Part shown: piece by piece, positions 24,070 through 35,145 of the stretch
Layout of the letters: each line of letters starts with the position of its first letter
Numbering within the stretch: the stretch's first letter is position 1
Assembly: GCA_031002005.1 (NCBI GenBank)
Contig: CM061919.1
Coordinates: 170,483,121-170,547,120 of the forward strand
Origin: Vandiemenella viatica
Lineage: Eukaryota > Arthropoda > Insecta > Orthoptera > Morabidae
Reading direction: 5' to 3'
Length of the DNA stretch: 64,000 nt
Made by a program: the position numbers and the translations under genes
The notes under the pieces: model-generated
Databases searched by the model: none
Told to the model about the DNA's origin: nothing
The model's input: only the letters and a program-made list of their open reading frames with translations

Positions 24070-24128
24070 TACGGTTGTAAGAAAGGTGGCTCTAGAAGTC
24101 ACCCACAATACTCATTGAGTTATCAATC

Positions 24129-27100
24129 ATGGAAAGGTGTGATGTAAAACTAATTACCCCAGGTGGTCAATCCACCGCACGTAAGTGCGCAAGCAGACAT
24201 TCGGATTCTGGGGAGTCTGCAACGTCACGCAAAGATGAGTCGGAGCGTCTTGGAACTTCAAACAAAATAAAATACAGAAAGACAAGCTACTTAGCAACTT
24301 TTAATGCAAATTCACTTCTGAAAGTAGGAAAACTTAAGACTCTAACAGACACATTAAATGAACATAGAATTATCATTACTGCTGTGCAAGAGACTAGATT
24401 TTTGGATGAGGACAGCTTTGAATCGGGAGGATTCAGGATACTTAAGGGGAAGACGGGGACAAGAGTTATGAAAAATGTTCCCCACCTTGGAACAGGTTTC
24501 GTAATTGACAAGAAAATATTAGACTCCATTACAAGCTTCGAGTCTACCTCTGAAAGGTTATCTACACTCACGTTTAAGTCGACCAACAAAGTGTATACAA
24601 TTGTAAATGTTCATGCCCCTACAAACATTGACAACAAAAAGAATAAGGAGAAGGTGGAACTATTCTGGGAAAAACTTGATGACACGATTCAGAAGATCCC
24701 TGATAAACATAATGTCATCCTTCTAGGGGATTTCAACGCCCAGGTGGGGAGAGAGAAAAAGTTCAGGCATATAGTAGGGTGTTACCCAGCACACAAGAGA
24801 ACGAACCAAAATGGTATCAGGCTAATTGAATTATGTCAGGCACACAATTTGATCCTGAAGTCAACTAGCTTTAAGAAATTGCCAAGAAAGCAGAAGACGT
24901 GGATATCACCTAACCCTCTATTGGGAGAGTTCCAGTTAGATCATGTTGCGGTAAAGCGGAAATTTCATAAAGAAATCCAAAATGTTAGGGTTCTCAGAGG
25001 GGCCAACCTCGACTCGGACCACTACCTATCTAAAGTGAAATTTAAGATTATCCCTAAGAGCAACTGTCATAAGAAAAACCGTGCACGAAGGAGATATGAT
25101 CCAGAGAAAATAAAGGAGAAGAAGGAAGAATGGAGTCAGTTAACCAGCGAACTAGAAGGCCAGGGCTGGAAACAGTTGGAGAAGAGTCTTATAACTAAGG
25201 CAGAAGAGTTTGCTCCTGTCTCCAGGATTAAGAAGCACAGGTGGTGGAACGAGGAGTGTGATAGACTACTTGATCTGAGAAAGAAGGCGTGGCACATCTG
25301 GCAAACCAAAAAGGACGAAAGTTCCTGGCAGCACTTTGTGGAAACTAGGAGGATGGTGTCCAAGGAAATCAAGAAAGTAAAGAAGGTTCAAGAAGACCAA
25401 ATACTCAGTAAGATTAATGACGACTTTACTAAGAATAACATGAGAAACTATTATCGGATCTTCAGAGAGAAGCTTAATAAATACAACCCCCCAACCCTCC
25501 AACTTCAGGATAAAAAAGGGAACATGGCATATAGTAATAGGGGCAACTGCAAGATACTGGCAGACTACTTCAAGGAACTCCTAAATTGCGAAGAACCACT
25601 CCAAAAGATGGTGTTCGATGATGGAAAGAAGTCTTCCACCAACCCTGACTCTAAACCCCCATCTAAATGAGATCCAGACAATTCTGACTCACATGGAAAA
25701 TTTTAAGGCATCAGGGGAAAATCAAATAACAGCCGAATTATGGAAATATGCTAGCAAAAATGCAATTATCTCACTCCAGAATTTTTTGAGGAGATATGGA
25801 AGAAAGAAGTGATTCCAGAGGAATGGAAAATGGCCCTGATACACCCCTCTACATAAAAGAGGCTCTAAATCTGATCCGAACAACTACAGAGGGATTCTTT
25901 GGTGGATGTGACCTATAAGATATTGTCCAGAGCATTACTTGAACGAGCAGAATCCCAGCTGGACTGCCAAATCGGGGAGTATCAAGCAGGGTTCAGGAAA
26001 GGAAGGTCTTGCCCTGAACAGATCCTAAACCTCAGAAACATTTAGCATACCAGAAACAGAAGGCGAAACCATATATAGTGACTTTTGTGGACTTCCAAAA
26101 AGCTTACGATTCCATAGACAGAGGCGTCGCTATTCAATATTTTGGAGGAATTTGGCTCTGGACAGGAAAACCCTGAATATAATCAAAGAAACCCCTCACA
26201 AATACGACCTCAAAAGTTAGATTCATGGGTGAACTGTCAGAACCTTTTGAGATCAGAACAGGGGTCCGGCAAGGGGATGGTCCTCTCCCCCCTGTTGTTC
26301 AATTGTGCACTCGAAAAAGTTGTGAGGAGAATGGAATGCAAGAACCAGAGGAAGGAATTAGACTTGGAACAAAAATAAAGGAGTTACCGATTAAGTGTTT
26401 GGCATTCGCTGACGATATGGCGATGCTCGCAGAAACATGGGAGGAAGCCAAAGAACAAATCGCCGAATTACAAGAGCAGGCAGGGGAAGTTAGGACTAAG
26501 ATTTCTTTCGAAAAAACAAAGATTATGGCAAATATACCAGACACTCCTACGAGAGTCCGAGTAGGAGCTCATAAAATAGAGGTGGTTAGGAGTTTCAAGT
26601 ACCTAGGGGAATGGATTGAATGGAACAACCTTGAAGGTAAAACAATGGAAGCGAGAAGGACCAAAATGGAATTAGCCTTCCAGAAGACCAAAAACACTTA
26701 CAATAAGAAAAGCCTCTCTTGGAACACAAAGATAAGACATTACAACACAGTAATTAAGCCGGAAGCACTCTATGCAGCAGAGACACTAGTCATGGGGAGG
26801 AAAGGACAAATGGAGAAATTGGAAATCAAAGAGAGGAAAATTTTGAGGAAGATCATGGGTCCCAAATTCCAGAATAACAAACAAGTTTTCTACAGAAACG
26901 AAGCCCTCTACGCAAAGTCTGAGAGACTCTCCGAAACCATGAGAAAAAAAGGATTGATTTCTATGGACACATATTCCGAATGAATCCTAACAGATTAACA
27001 AAAAAAATCTTTGACTTCTTTTATAAAAAAAAGACTAAGCCCAACTGGTTTAAGGAAGTGGAAAAGGATTTGAGAGAACTCCAGATTACCGAAGTGATGT

Positions 27101-27268
27101 TAAAGAATGGTACAGCCAAGACCGTGGACCAAAGACAAAAGTAAGAGGTTCCAAGTTGCGATAAACACCAGAAAACCGATTCAAATTTCAGAAGAGGAAA
27201 GAAGGAAGAGATCAGATAGAATGAAGAAATACTGGGAGAAGAAGAAAACGCAAGCATCCAAGAAGTGA
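24129..27268 (+). pseudogene. RTE LINE endonuclease/reverse transcriptase, copy 2
   Basis: Same domain order as copy 1. The endonuclease and linker are open from 24129 to 25670. A two-base deletion near 25665 creates a stop. The RT core (about 25800-26400) then carries a cluster of single-base insertions or deletions, each breaking the frame. Examples are an extra C in ccccctctac-type runs near 25846, a lost T near 25902, and extra bases near 26125, 26157 and 26194. From 26225 to 26983 the frame is open again through FADDM and YLGEWIEWNN. Differences from copy 1 are mostly one-base indels in short runs and only a few substitutions (for example Val to Ile at about 25296). Confidence 0.83.
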
Positions 27269-27301
27269 TTGATCTGACGTACCCCAAAGATGGGTGATTC
27301 G

Positions 27302-27328
27302 AAAAAAAAAAAAAAAAAAAAAAAAAAA
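27302..27328 (+). repeat. Poly(A) tail of RTE copy 2
   Basis: An uninterrupted run of A immediately after ggtgattcg, at the 3' end of the LINE. Confidence 0.85.
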
Positions 27329-27599
27329 CAAGTTAATGTCACTATAATACTGGAAGCTAAAAAAAAAGGTACTAAGGTAGTATATAACTTTATAATGATA
27401 TGCATTAAGAGTGTGAGCTAGAATAGTAATATTATTAAAGAAAAAATGTGATACAAAACAAAAAGGTACTCATTCAAAAATGAACAATTACACTAAGAAT
27501 TAATACAAAAAGAGACACATGATAAACTGTGGAGTATATGCTATGAAGAAGCAAAACTACTGAAACAAGCATTTTATAGACATCTACAAAAATATTTGG

Positions 27600-28090
27600 A
27601 GGTTTGACAAATAGGGTAGAAAATCATAGGTCAATCAGTTTCACATTAGTGGTATGTATAAGCAACCACATCAGATATGTATGAAAGGAAAGTAAGTGGC
27701 TTAAAAGTAAACAACATAGTTTAATTAAGCCAAGGATATTCATGCAAATCTCAATAGGTTATATGCAAAATATTTTTGATAAAATCGACAGTGGAGAAAT
27801 AGATACTTTAAAACCAGATCTTTCATATGCTTTTAACAGAGTGAGCCACAGAATGTTGGTTAATAACGTAAAAAACTGTTGGATTTGATGAAAAAGTCAT
27901 CTCCTGGTTAGAATAATTCTTAAAACGTAGAAAGCAAAAATTCAGCATAGGAAATGCACTATCAAAAGTGAAAGTAATAATGGAAGTAATGTATTGGGAT
28001 CACTGCAATTTTTATTCTATTGAATGATTATATTGATGGTTTACCATCAAAGTCATGTCATTTGTAGAATAGTATATAAAAAAAAGCAGT
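27600..28090 (+). pseudogene. Decayed LINE reverse transcriptase (family J)
   Basis: Reading through stops gives an RT core with the order NHRSISFT, SYAFNRVSHRMLV (the first catalytic Asp region, mutated), VISWLE-FLKRRKQKFSIGNALS and YWDH/VLGS. This is colinear with the family J copy at 43.8 kb. It ends near 28070 where a tRNA-like segment begins. Confidence 0.6.
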
Positions 28091-28091
28091 C

Positions 28092-28140
28092 TGGTGGTCA
28101 GTGGTTAAGATCAAAAGGTGCCCAGTTCAAATCAATTTTC
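28092..28140 (+). other. tRNA-like SINE head
   Basis: An A-box-like tggtggtcagtggttaag and a B-box-like agttcaaatc are spaced as in a tRNA gene. The 3' part is split from its continuation by a small hAT-type insertion at 28174. It is probably part of a SINE. Confidence 0.4.
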
Positions 28141-28173
28141 AGCGGATATATTCACAAGCCCTCAACCAACCTA

Positions 28174-28400
28174 CGGGGCCGGCGTTAGGATTCTCGGGCC
28201 CCGAGTAAGCATTCTTAGCAGTGACGTAACCGGTTCATGGCCCGTCGCAAATTCAGGCTATATGGGCGACCTTCTTTGCTCTACCACTGTACGGGTGACA
28301 ACGGGCGGATTCTTGGGGATCGGTCTTCGTCCCCCCCCCCCTTCGGACGGCGGGCCCATGGTACATTTGCCCCGCTTACCCCTCCCTAACACCGGCCCTG
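28174..28400 (+). mobile_element. Short GC-rich hAT-type non-autonomous element
   Basis: The 227-bp unit has ends cggggccggcgttagg and the inverse of cctaacaccggccctg, matching except at two positions. It is flanked by imperfect 8-bp repeats ccaaccta (28166-28173) and ccaatctt (28401-28408). It is strikingly GC-rich against AT-rich surroundings. The open frame across it (28118-28486) is a by-product of this composition and not a gene. Confidence 0.62.
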
Positions 28401-28716
28401 CCAATCTTTATCTCTGGCAAAGCTTTCTGCGTAATGTAAAGTACACCAGAATGCTTCCTTGGTTCAGATCCCATGTTAAACTGTAGGCCCCTTGTACCCG
28501 GAAATCTCTCCCCATTAACCCATGGTCAGATCTATGAACACTAGAGAGATGTAGTAATTTTTGAACTTACATGAATAACCCTCCACCAATTTCTCAACTA
28601 TCTCTGCAGTACACTCTGTAATCATCGTGGAAAACCTCACTGTCTAGTGTGTCATACAATCTAAATTTTGTTAATCTTATATATATAAAAAAATAGACGT
28701 GTTTTTTCCTATATTT

Positions 28717-30868
28717 CACTTTTCAGCCACCACTACCTAGCACAGATCACTGATGTTTGTGGGTGGAAGTAGCATGGAGTTTCCTGTCGTGCACAACGTT
28801 GGCAAAATGCCGATAGCTGTGGGGATGTGGGAGATATAATGATTAAAGTTGGTCAGTGCAGGGCGTTTTCATATTTCGACCAAAAATTCGTATCTCCGTA
28901 TACTTCTCTTTCCTGCCACAACTACATAACATAGACTTTTGGTGTTTGTGTGTGGTAGTAGAATCGTCTTTCCTGTCGTGCACTAAGGTTGTTAGATGTC
29001 GGTAGCTATGGGGATGTGGGAAATATGGGGGTTGAAAGTGGTCGACCTGTGGCAGTTTCATACTTCTGCCAAAGACAAAAGTGTATTGGTGTATCACTTT
29101 TCAGCGAAAACTACAGATCACAGATAACTGGCGTTTGTGTGTAGTAGTAGCACAGAGTCACCTTTCATTCACAACAGCGGCCGAATTTCAGAAACTGTGG
29201 TACTGTGGTAGATATGGTGGTTGTTAGTGGCCGACCAAGTATATTTTCGTATATCGACTGTCTCCGCGTATGTCACTTTTCTGCCACAACTACGTAGCAT
29301 AGAGCATTGGTGTTTGTGTTTGGTAGTAGAATCGTATCTCATGTAGTGCACTATGGTTGTTAGATGTCGGTAACTATGCGGGTGTGGGAGAAATGGGGGT
29401 TGAAAGTGGTCGACCTGTGGCAGTTTCATACTTCTGCCAAAGACAAAAGTGTCATGGTGTATCACTTTTCAGCGAAAACTATAGATCACAGATAGCTGGC
29501 GTTTGTGTGTAGTAGTAGCACAGAGTCACCTTTCGATCACAACAGCGGCCGAATTTCAGAAACTGCGGTACTGTGGTAGATATGGTGGTTGGAAGTGGCC
29601 GACCAAGGATATTTTCGCATTTCGACTGTCTCCGCATATGCCACTTTTCTGCCACAACTACGTAGCATAGAGCATTGGTGTTTGTGTGTGGTAGTAGAAT
29701 CGTATCGTATGTAGTGCACTATCGTTGTTAGATGTCGGTAGCTATGGGGGTGTGGGAGAAATGAGGGTTGAAAGTGGTCGACCTGTGGCAGTTTCATACT
29801 TCTGCCAAAAACAAAAGTGTCATGGTGTATCACTTTTCAGCGAAAACTATAGATCACAGATAACTGGCGTTTGTGTGTAGTAGCAGCGCAGAGTCACCTT
29901 TCGATCACAACAGCGGCCGAATTTCAGAAACTGTTCTACTGTGGTGGATATGGTGGTTGTAAGTGGCCGACCAAGGATATTTTCGCATTTCGACTGTCTC
30001 CGCATATGTCACTTTTCTGCCACAACTACATAGCATAGAGCATTGGTGTTTGTGTTTGGTAGTAGAATCGTATCTCATGTAGTGCACTATGGTTGTTAGA
30101 TGTCGGTAACTATGGGGGTGTGGGAGAAATGAGGGTTGAAAGTGGTCGACCTGTGGCAGTTTCATACTTCTGCCAAACACAAAAGTGTCATGGTGTATCA
30201 CTTTTCAGCGAAAACTATAGATCACAGATAACTGGCGTTTGTGTGTAGTAGTAGCACAGAGTCACCTTTCGATCACAACAGCGACCGAATTTCAGAAACT
30301 GTGGTGCTGTGGTAGATATGGTGGTTGTAAGTGGCCGACCAAGGATATTTTCGTATTTCGACGAAAGGCATGTGTTTCCGCAGAATTCACTTTTCTGCCA
30401 CGACTACATAGCATAGAGCATTGGTGTTTATGTGTGGTAGTAGAATCGTGTCTGTTGTCGTGCACTATGGTTGTTAGATGTCTGTAGCTATGGGGGTGTG
30501 GAAGATATGGGGGTTGAAAATGGTCGACCTGCGGCAATTTCATATTTCTGTCAAAGACGCATGTGTTACGGTGTATCACTTTTAAGTGAAAACTACCAAT
30601 CGCAGATCACTGGCGTTTGTGTGTGGTAGTAACGCAGAGTCTCCCATCGATCACAACGTTGGCCGAAATTCGGTAACTGTGGGAGTGTGTGAGATATGGT
30701 GTTTGAAATTGGTCGATCATGAATATTTTCGTGTTTCATCCAAAGACTTGTGTGTATCCGTAAATTTTACCTTGCGGCCGGAACTACATAGCGCAGAAGA
30801 CTGGTACTTGTGTGTGGTAATAGTATCGAGTCTCCCATCGTGCACTAGGGTGGTTAGATGTCTATAGC
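28717..30868. repeat. Dimeric satellite, 368-bp higher-order repeat
   Basis: Twelve monomers start at or near the word cactttt: 28717, 28905, 29095, 29274, 29463, 29642, 29831, 30010, 30199, 30388, 30577 and about 30767 (partial). Spacings alternate 179 and 189 in the centre, giving a 368-bp A-B dimer, while the outer monomers are all about 189. The 10-bp difference is a deletion specific to three central A monomers. A and B are diverged relatives: A has cagcgaaaactatagatcac and B has ctgccacaactacatagcat. Confidence 0.9.
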
Positions 30869-30891
30869 TGTCAATATGAATTCCTTACAAT

Positions 30892-30919
30892 CACGAACGA
30901 AGTCGTGGGTACCAGCTAG
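30892..30919 (+). other. Helitron 3' terminal hairpin and CTAG
   Basis: A five-base-pair stem (cacga/tcgtg) with a six-base loop, an eight-base spacer, then CTAG and host T. This is the standard transposition-termination structure of Helitrons. Confidence 0.72.
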
Positions 30920-31580
30920 TAAACCACTAAAATTCGTTTAAAGATCGTCGAGCTAACTTTGCGCTTGCTTTCGATCGTGTCGTGCGGTAATAATTCGTGG
31001 TGTGTAGTTAATTTTGTTTATCTCGTAGGTTAGTTAAAACGTTAAAACAAAATCATATTTTAGTAATGTGAGTGTTAGTGATACGTTTTATTTATTGTAA
31101 ATCCGTAAATTGTAGATTCAGTGTTCAGTGACTTTTGTTTACATCCGGGAGTAACGTCTAGTAACAATATTCTTCTTATAGCATAACAGAATTTCATTGT
31201 AAGTTTGTTTTGACAGAATTAGTTTTATTTTGAAGTAAATCTGTGAAGTACTTAAGTCATAGTGAACAGTTTTTATTTAATAGACAATAGGTACAGTTTA
31301 AACAGAGTTTTTATTTGTTTACATTTGAGGTAATGTCTGAAACAGAGTTCTAGGGTGTTAAATTTCATTGTAATTGGTTTAAAAAGTTCTTTTGAAATCT
31401 TTTGTGTTGTTTTGTTGTAAGTCTTGTAGTTGATAAGTGTTGTAATTCACATTTCGGAAAATTTTCGAGTGATTTTCACCTATAATGCAACTTTGCCATT
31501 AGTTCATTAAAAAGTAAACATTTTAAAGCATTTTTCTCTTAAGTTTTAAAGTTTTCAGAATGTATCATATAGAATACTAA
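30920..31580. other. Non-coding DNA upstream of LINE ORF1
   Basis: No coding frame. The sequence is T-rich with repeated gttaaa/tttattt words. It could be the 5' UTR of the following LINE, but no boundary is visible. Confidence 0.35.
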
Positions 31581-31581
31581 G

Positions 31582-32500
31582 TGTGGAATTTGTAGAAGAT
31601 TGGTAACAGAAGGAGTGACGTGCCGGGACTGCGGGCGCTGGTTTCACTGGGGGTGCAGCGATGTTGTTAACAGTGACTCTTGTGTCAGTATTGCCTGGAA
31701 CTGTCACTCTTGCATAATTAATGATCAGGAGCAGGGGTTTCTGAAGCTCCAGGCAGATCTGGCATCTGCAGAGAGGGATTTAAAGGCCCTGAAGGCTGAA
31801 AACTCTGTTCTTGGGCAGAACAGTGTGTGGAAAGAAGTCGGCTCTGGCAGGAGAGGTAGGAGACGCTGTCTGTCTGATGGTTTCCAGCTGGAGACATCCA
31901 ATGTGTTTCCGTCACTGGAGGATCTAGATGGTGACTTTGAGGACTGTCAGGTTGTACTGAACGATCTGGGATCTTGTAAAGTAAAAGGGAGAACTTTTCG
32001 GGGGGTATCTAAACGCAGGAAGGTACTGTTACTTGGAAGCAGTCATTGGTGGGGAATCAGTGAGATGGTTCAGTCTGATTTGGGGCCAGATTATGAAGTC
32101 TGAAGTATTTTCAAACCTAATGCAGATCTTGGAAGTCTTGTAGCAAATGTGGAAGACCTAGGGAAAGATTTTTTCAGAGGAAGATTGTAGTTTAATTGTG
32201 GGGGGACCAGGAAATAGTCCTGATAAGGACCTTAATTATTCAATTGAGGAAGACATTGCTCACATTTCCAGGAACACAAGTCAGACGAATGTGCGATTTA
32301 TGTGTTTGTTTGAGTGTTATGATAAACCTTGGATGTGGCATAACATTAGGTGTACAAATGTATCGTTGGAAAGGGTTCTCTGGCAACCAGCAAATTCGCA
32401 CATTGGTTTGATAGATGTGGCCTGCATTGGTAGGGACAGTTATACTCGCCATGGACTCCATCTGAATTTCAGAGGTAAAGGAAGCTTTCGCTTCTAATTG
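31582..32500 (+). pseudogene. LINE ORF1: PHD-type zinc finger plus SGNH esterase
   Basis: Starting at CGICRR (31582), the frame shows a PHD-like zinc finger with the spacing C-x2-C, C-x2-C, H-x2-C, C-x2-C: CGIC, CRDC, FHWGC, then NCHSC. A charged helix that may form a coiled coil follows (about 31735-31815). Next is an SGNH-hydrolase-like region: VLLLGSSH at 32022-32045 supplies the nucleophile Ser, then GGPGNS near 32200. A block ending TRHGLHLNFRGKG (about 32445-32480) places the catalytic Asp/His region. Such PHD and esterase domains are known from ORF1 proteins of CR1-type LINEs. A stop at 32101 and frameshifts near 32180 break it. The initiating Met is not preserved. Confidence 0.72.
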
Positions 32501-32699
32501 CTGATGAGATCAGGGGATGCCAGGTAAATTACCTGTTATAAGTGGTGTTAAGTCGTGGCCTTTTTAGGGTGAATAAAATAGATGTATTAAGATGTCTAAA
32601 AGAAATTAGCGTCTCTGCTGATCAAAACTTATTGAAATCAGAAATTCCAACTAACATACCAGTATATACTAATAAAGTAAACAATTCAAAGTCATTGAA

Positions 32700-33240
32700 T
32701 CAAAGTGTTCAGACCACTATTCTCCATCAAAATATAAGATGAATATTTAGTAAAATTGATGACATTGCCTTATGCCTAGAAGAGATTCAAAATTCCAGAA
32801 ATTTTAATGTAGATGTTTTGTGCATATCTGAACATCATTTGTCTGACACAGGAATATCTCAGCTGTCCATTTGTTAAAAATAATATTCAATGCAACAGCG
32901 TAGGTGTGAGTAAGTATTGTATAGAACAACACTTTCAATGCTGTGTTACAAAACTGGAATATGGTAAGGAAGAGCTTATAGTAATAGGAAATTACAGGGC
33001 CCCCTCAGGAAATTTTAGACTTTTTATCTCAGTTAGAGTCTTTGCTACTATGTTTCACAAATAACAAACAAATAGTTTTATGTGGAGATTTTAATGTTGA
33101 CTTTCTTAATCACAGAAATGAGAGGCTCGATATGGAAGACTTGATGTTGTCTTTTAACTTAACGGCAATTGTATATTTACCTATAAGAATACAAAATAAT
33201 AGCAGGGCTGCAATTGATAATTTTTTATGGATATTTCTCA
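32700..33240 (+). pseudogene. LINE ORF2 endonuclease, 5' segment of outer LINE
   Basis: HQNIR near 32728, DVLCISEHHLSDTG near 32810-32850, and VLCGDFNVDFLNH near 33075-33110 are the ordered motifs of an apurinic-type LINE endonuclease. The AIDNF segment at about 33210 comes from just before the catalytic His region. The reading frame is broken several times. The sequence is interrupted shortly after 33220 by another LINE and resumes at about 35145. Confidence 0.7.
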
Positions 33241-33249
33241 GTATACTCA

Positions 33250-35145
33250 CGGAAGGTATGGAAATACATCTACCAAAGCGGACATTAAAGGGGGAGAATG
33301 ATCCACCGTGGTATACATGCGAAGTCAAAAGATTACTCAAAAAATAAAGGAGGATACACGCACGCTCAAGAAGGAAGAGGTGTCGCAGCGATTTAGAAAC
33401 CTTAGTTGAGTTAAGAGGAGGCATTCCACGATTTTCATTCCAACTCTCTCTCTAAGAGTCTCACAGAAAACCCGAAGAAATTTTAGTCGTATTTACGAAA
33501 AGTCAATTGTACCAACAGCAATATTCCAGCACTAATTCGTGAAGGTTCCGAGGTTAAAGAAAGTCGTGATAAAGCTGACGTACTAAATACTGTATTCAAA
33601 AATTCATTTACTGATGAAAATAAGGATAGCATTCCCGTTTTCCCACGCCGTGTCGAGTTGTTGATGGAATCATTACGAATATATTAGAGCTCCCGAAGTG
33701 CAGGAAAGCACCGGGCCCGGATGGAATTCCAGTAAGAGTATTTTCAGAGTATGCGGCGGAAATTTGGCCATTTCTGTCTGATAAATTCAGTAAATCATTA
33801 GAAGAGCGAAAAGTACCTTCAGACTGGAAAATCGCGCAAGTAACTCCGATTTTGAAGAAAGGTGATCGAAGTGATCCTGGAAACTACCGTTCCATATCTA
33901 TAACATCTGTTTGTATATTATATGCACGAACATCATTAATTTTCTAGATGAAAATAATTTGCTTACAACACGGATTTCGGAAGAAAAGATCATGTGAAAC
34001 ACAGCTGGCCCTATTTACACACGACGTAATGAAAGTTATCGATGCAGGTTCACTAGTAGATGCAATTTTTTTAGATTTTCAGAAAGCCTTTGACTCTGTG
34101 CCACACAACCGCCTTTTAGCAAAGCTTCGAGCGTACGGTATATCGGATCAGCTTTGTGGATGGATCAATAATTTTCTAACTGGTCGGTCAAAGTATGTCG
34201 TCGTTGAAGGAGAAAGTTCTTCTAATGTAGATGTTACATCAGGTGTACCTCAAGGAAGTGAAAAAGGACCACTTCTTTTCTTAATTTTTATAAACGATCT
34301 CGGAGACAAAGTGAAAAGCATTTTTAGATTCTTTGGTGATGATGCGATTATTTATAGAGAAGTAAGGAATTTGGCCGATTACTTAGAAATTCAGCGTGAT
34401 CTGGATGTTATTTTGGCTTGGTGCACTGAGTGGAAACTTACACTAAATTGTAAAAAGTGCAAGACAATGAGCATAACTAACAAAAAGAATCCAATTGTTC
34501 AGCAATACGAGTTAAACAATTCAGTTATTGATATGGTCGATTCTATGATATATTTGGGAGTAACAGCACAAAGGAACATGAAATGGGACATACACATTAA
34601 TTCTTTTATAGGTAGAGCTAATTCTAGACTGCGATTCAAAGGTCGAATCTTGAAAAATTGTAATGAACAAACAAAGGAGATAGCGTACAAATCTTTTGTG
34701 CGTCCACATTTGGACTATTGTTGTGCCATTTGGGATCCGTTTTGTAAGGGGTTGATCGAAAGTATAGAGAAAGTACAGAGAAGAGCCGCTCGATTCGTGA
34801 CCGCTTGCTACAGTCCTTATGAAAGCGTCACAGAACTGATTAGTAGATTAGGTTGGGAGTCTCTGGTAGATAGACGACGCACGTTTCGTTTAAACTTATT
34901 GGCTAATATGTGTACTCCCACTTTCACTTACGAGTGTAGTGAAATACTTCTTCCACCAACCTATTTGAGCCGGAATGACAGGAAAGATAAGATTAGAGAA
35001 ATAAGGTACCGCACTGGTTCTTATATGAATTCTTTTTTCCCTCGTACCATTAGGGATTGGAATGCATAAGAAAGATATTAGCTTTGGTGCTGAGCACCCT
35101 CTGCCACCTACAATATTGTGAATTGCAGAGTATATATATGTAGAT
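33250..35145 (+). mobile_element. 5'-truncated LINE nested inside another LINE
   Basis: A separate non-LTR element of about 1.9 kb lies between two colinear parts of the outer LINE. It carries the linker, the reverse transcriptase and a 3' UTR ending in gagtatatatatgtagatg (about 35130-35148), a simple-repeat tail. Its exact left edge lies somewhere between 33225 and 33290. The coding frame is much better preserved than that of its host LINE, consistent with later insertion. Confidence 0.72.
33640..35069 (+). pseudogene. Nested LINE reverse transcriptase (Jockey/CR1-like)
   Basis: The N-terminal RT motifs (KAPGPDGIP near 33710, then DWKIAQVTPILKKGDRSDPGN near 33820-33885) lie in a first frame. 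After a shift at about 33930 the frame is open from 33948 to 35069. It contains QHGFRKKRSCETQL, then IFLDFQKAFDSVPHNR with the first catalytic Asp, SGVPQGSEKGPLLF, and FFGDD near 34330, where the usual A of the FADD box is G. A thumb and C-terminal region follow (RPHLDYCCAIWDP, VQRRAARFV, SFFPRTIRDWNA). The C-terminus is typical of Jockey/CR1-like elements. The upstream frameshift and lost endonuclease make this copy inactive. Confidence 0.82.

Larger units (their letters stand above)
24070..27329 (+). mobile_element. RTE-type LINE, tandem copy 2 (with poly-A)
   Basis: The second tandem unit is nearly identical to copy 1 over the shared 3.15 kb. It continues past the copy 1 endpoint through tgggagaagaag to a stop at 27266-27268, a short 3' UTR and an A tract (27302-27328). 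The 5' end is the same as in copy 1, with no 5' UTR beyond about 60 bp. The poly(A) marks the true 3' end of the element. Confidence 0.88.
28675..30919 (+). mobile_element. Non-autonomous Helitron filled by a satellite array
   Basis: The 5' end TCTTATATATATAAAA follows a host A (28674). The 3' end has a hairpin cacga/tcgtg (30892-30907), then ggtaccag and CTAG (30916-30919), followed by a host T. Both ends fit the Helitron rule A|TC...CTRR|T with a subterminal hairpin. Almost all of the 2245 bp between is a tandem array of about 185-bp monomers. No Rep/helicase gene is present. The minus-strand open frames of 84-98 codons repeating every 368 bp are by-products of the satellite. Confidence 0.75.

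Noticed and set aside
28118..28486. 122-codon ORF rich in Pro and Gly
   Set aside because: It coincides with a GC-rich hAT-type element of 227 bp with TIRs and target repeats; composition explains the open frame.
28843..30579. Repeated minus-strand ORFs of 84-98 codons with nearly identical proteins
   Set aside because: They recur at exactly the 368-bp satellite period and contain no domain; they are open frames of the tandem repeat, not a gene family.
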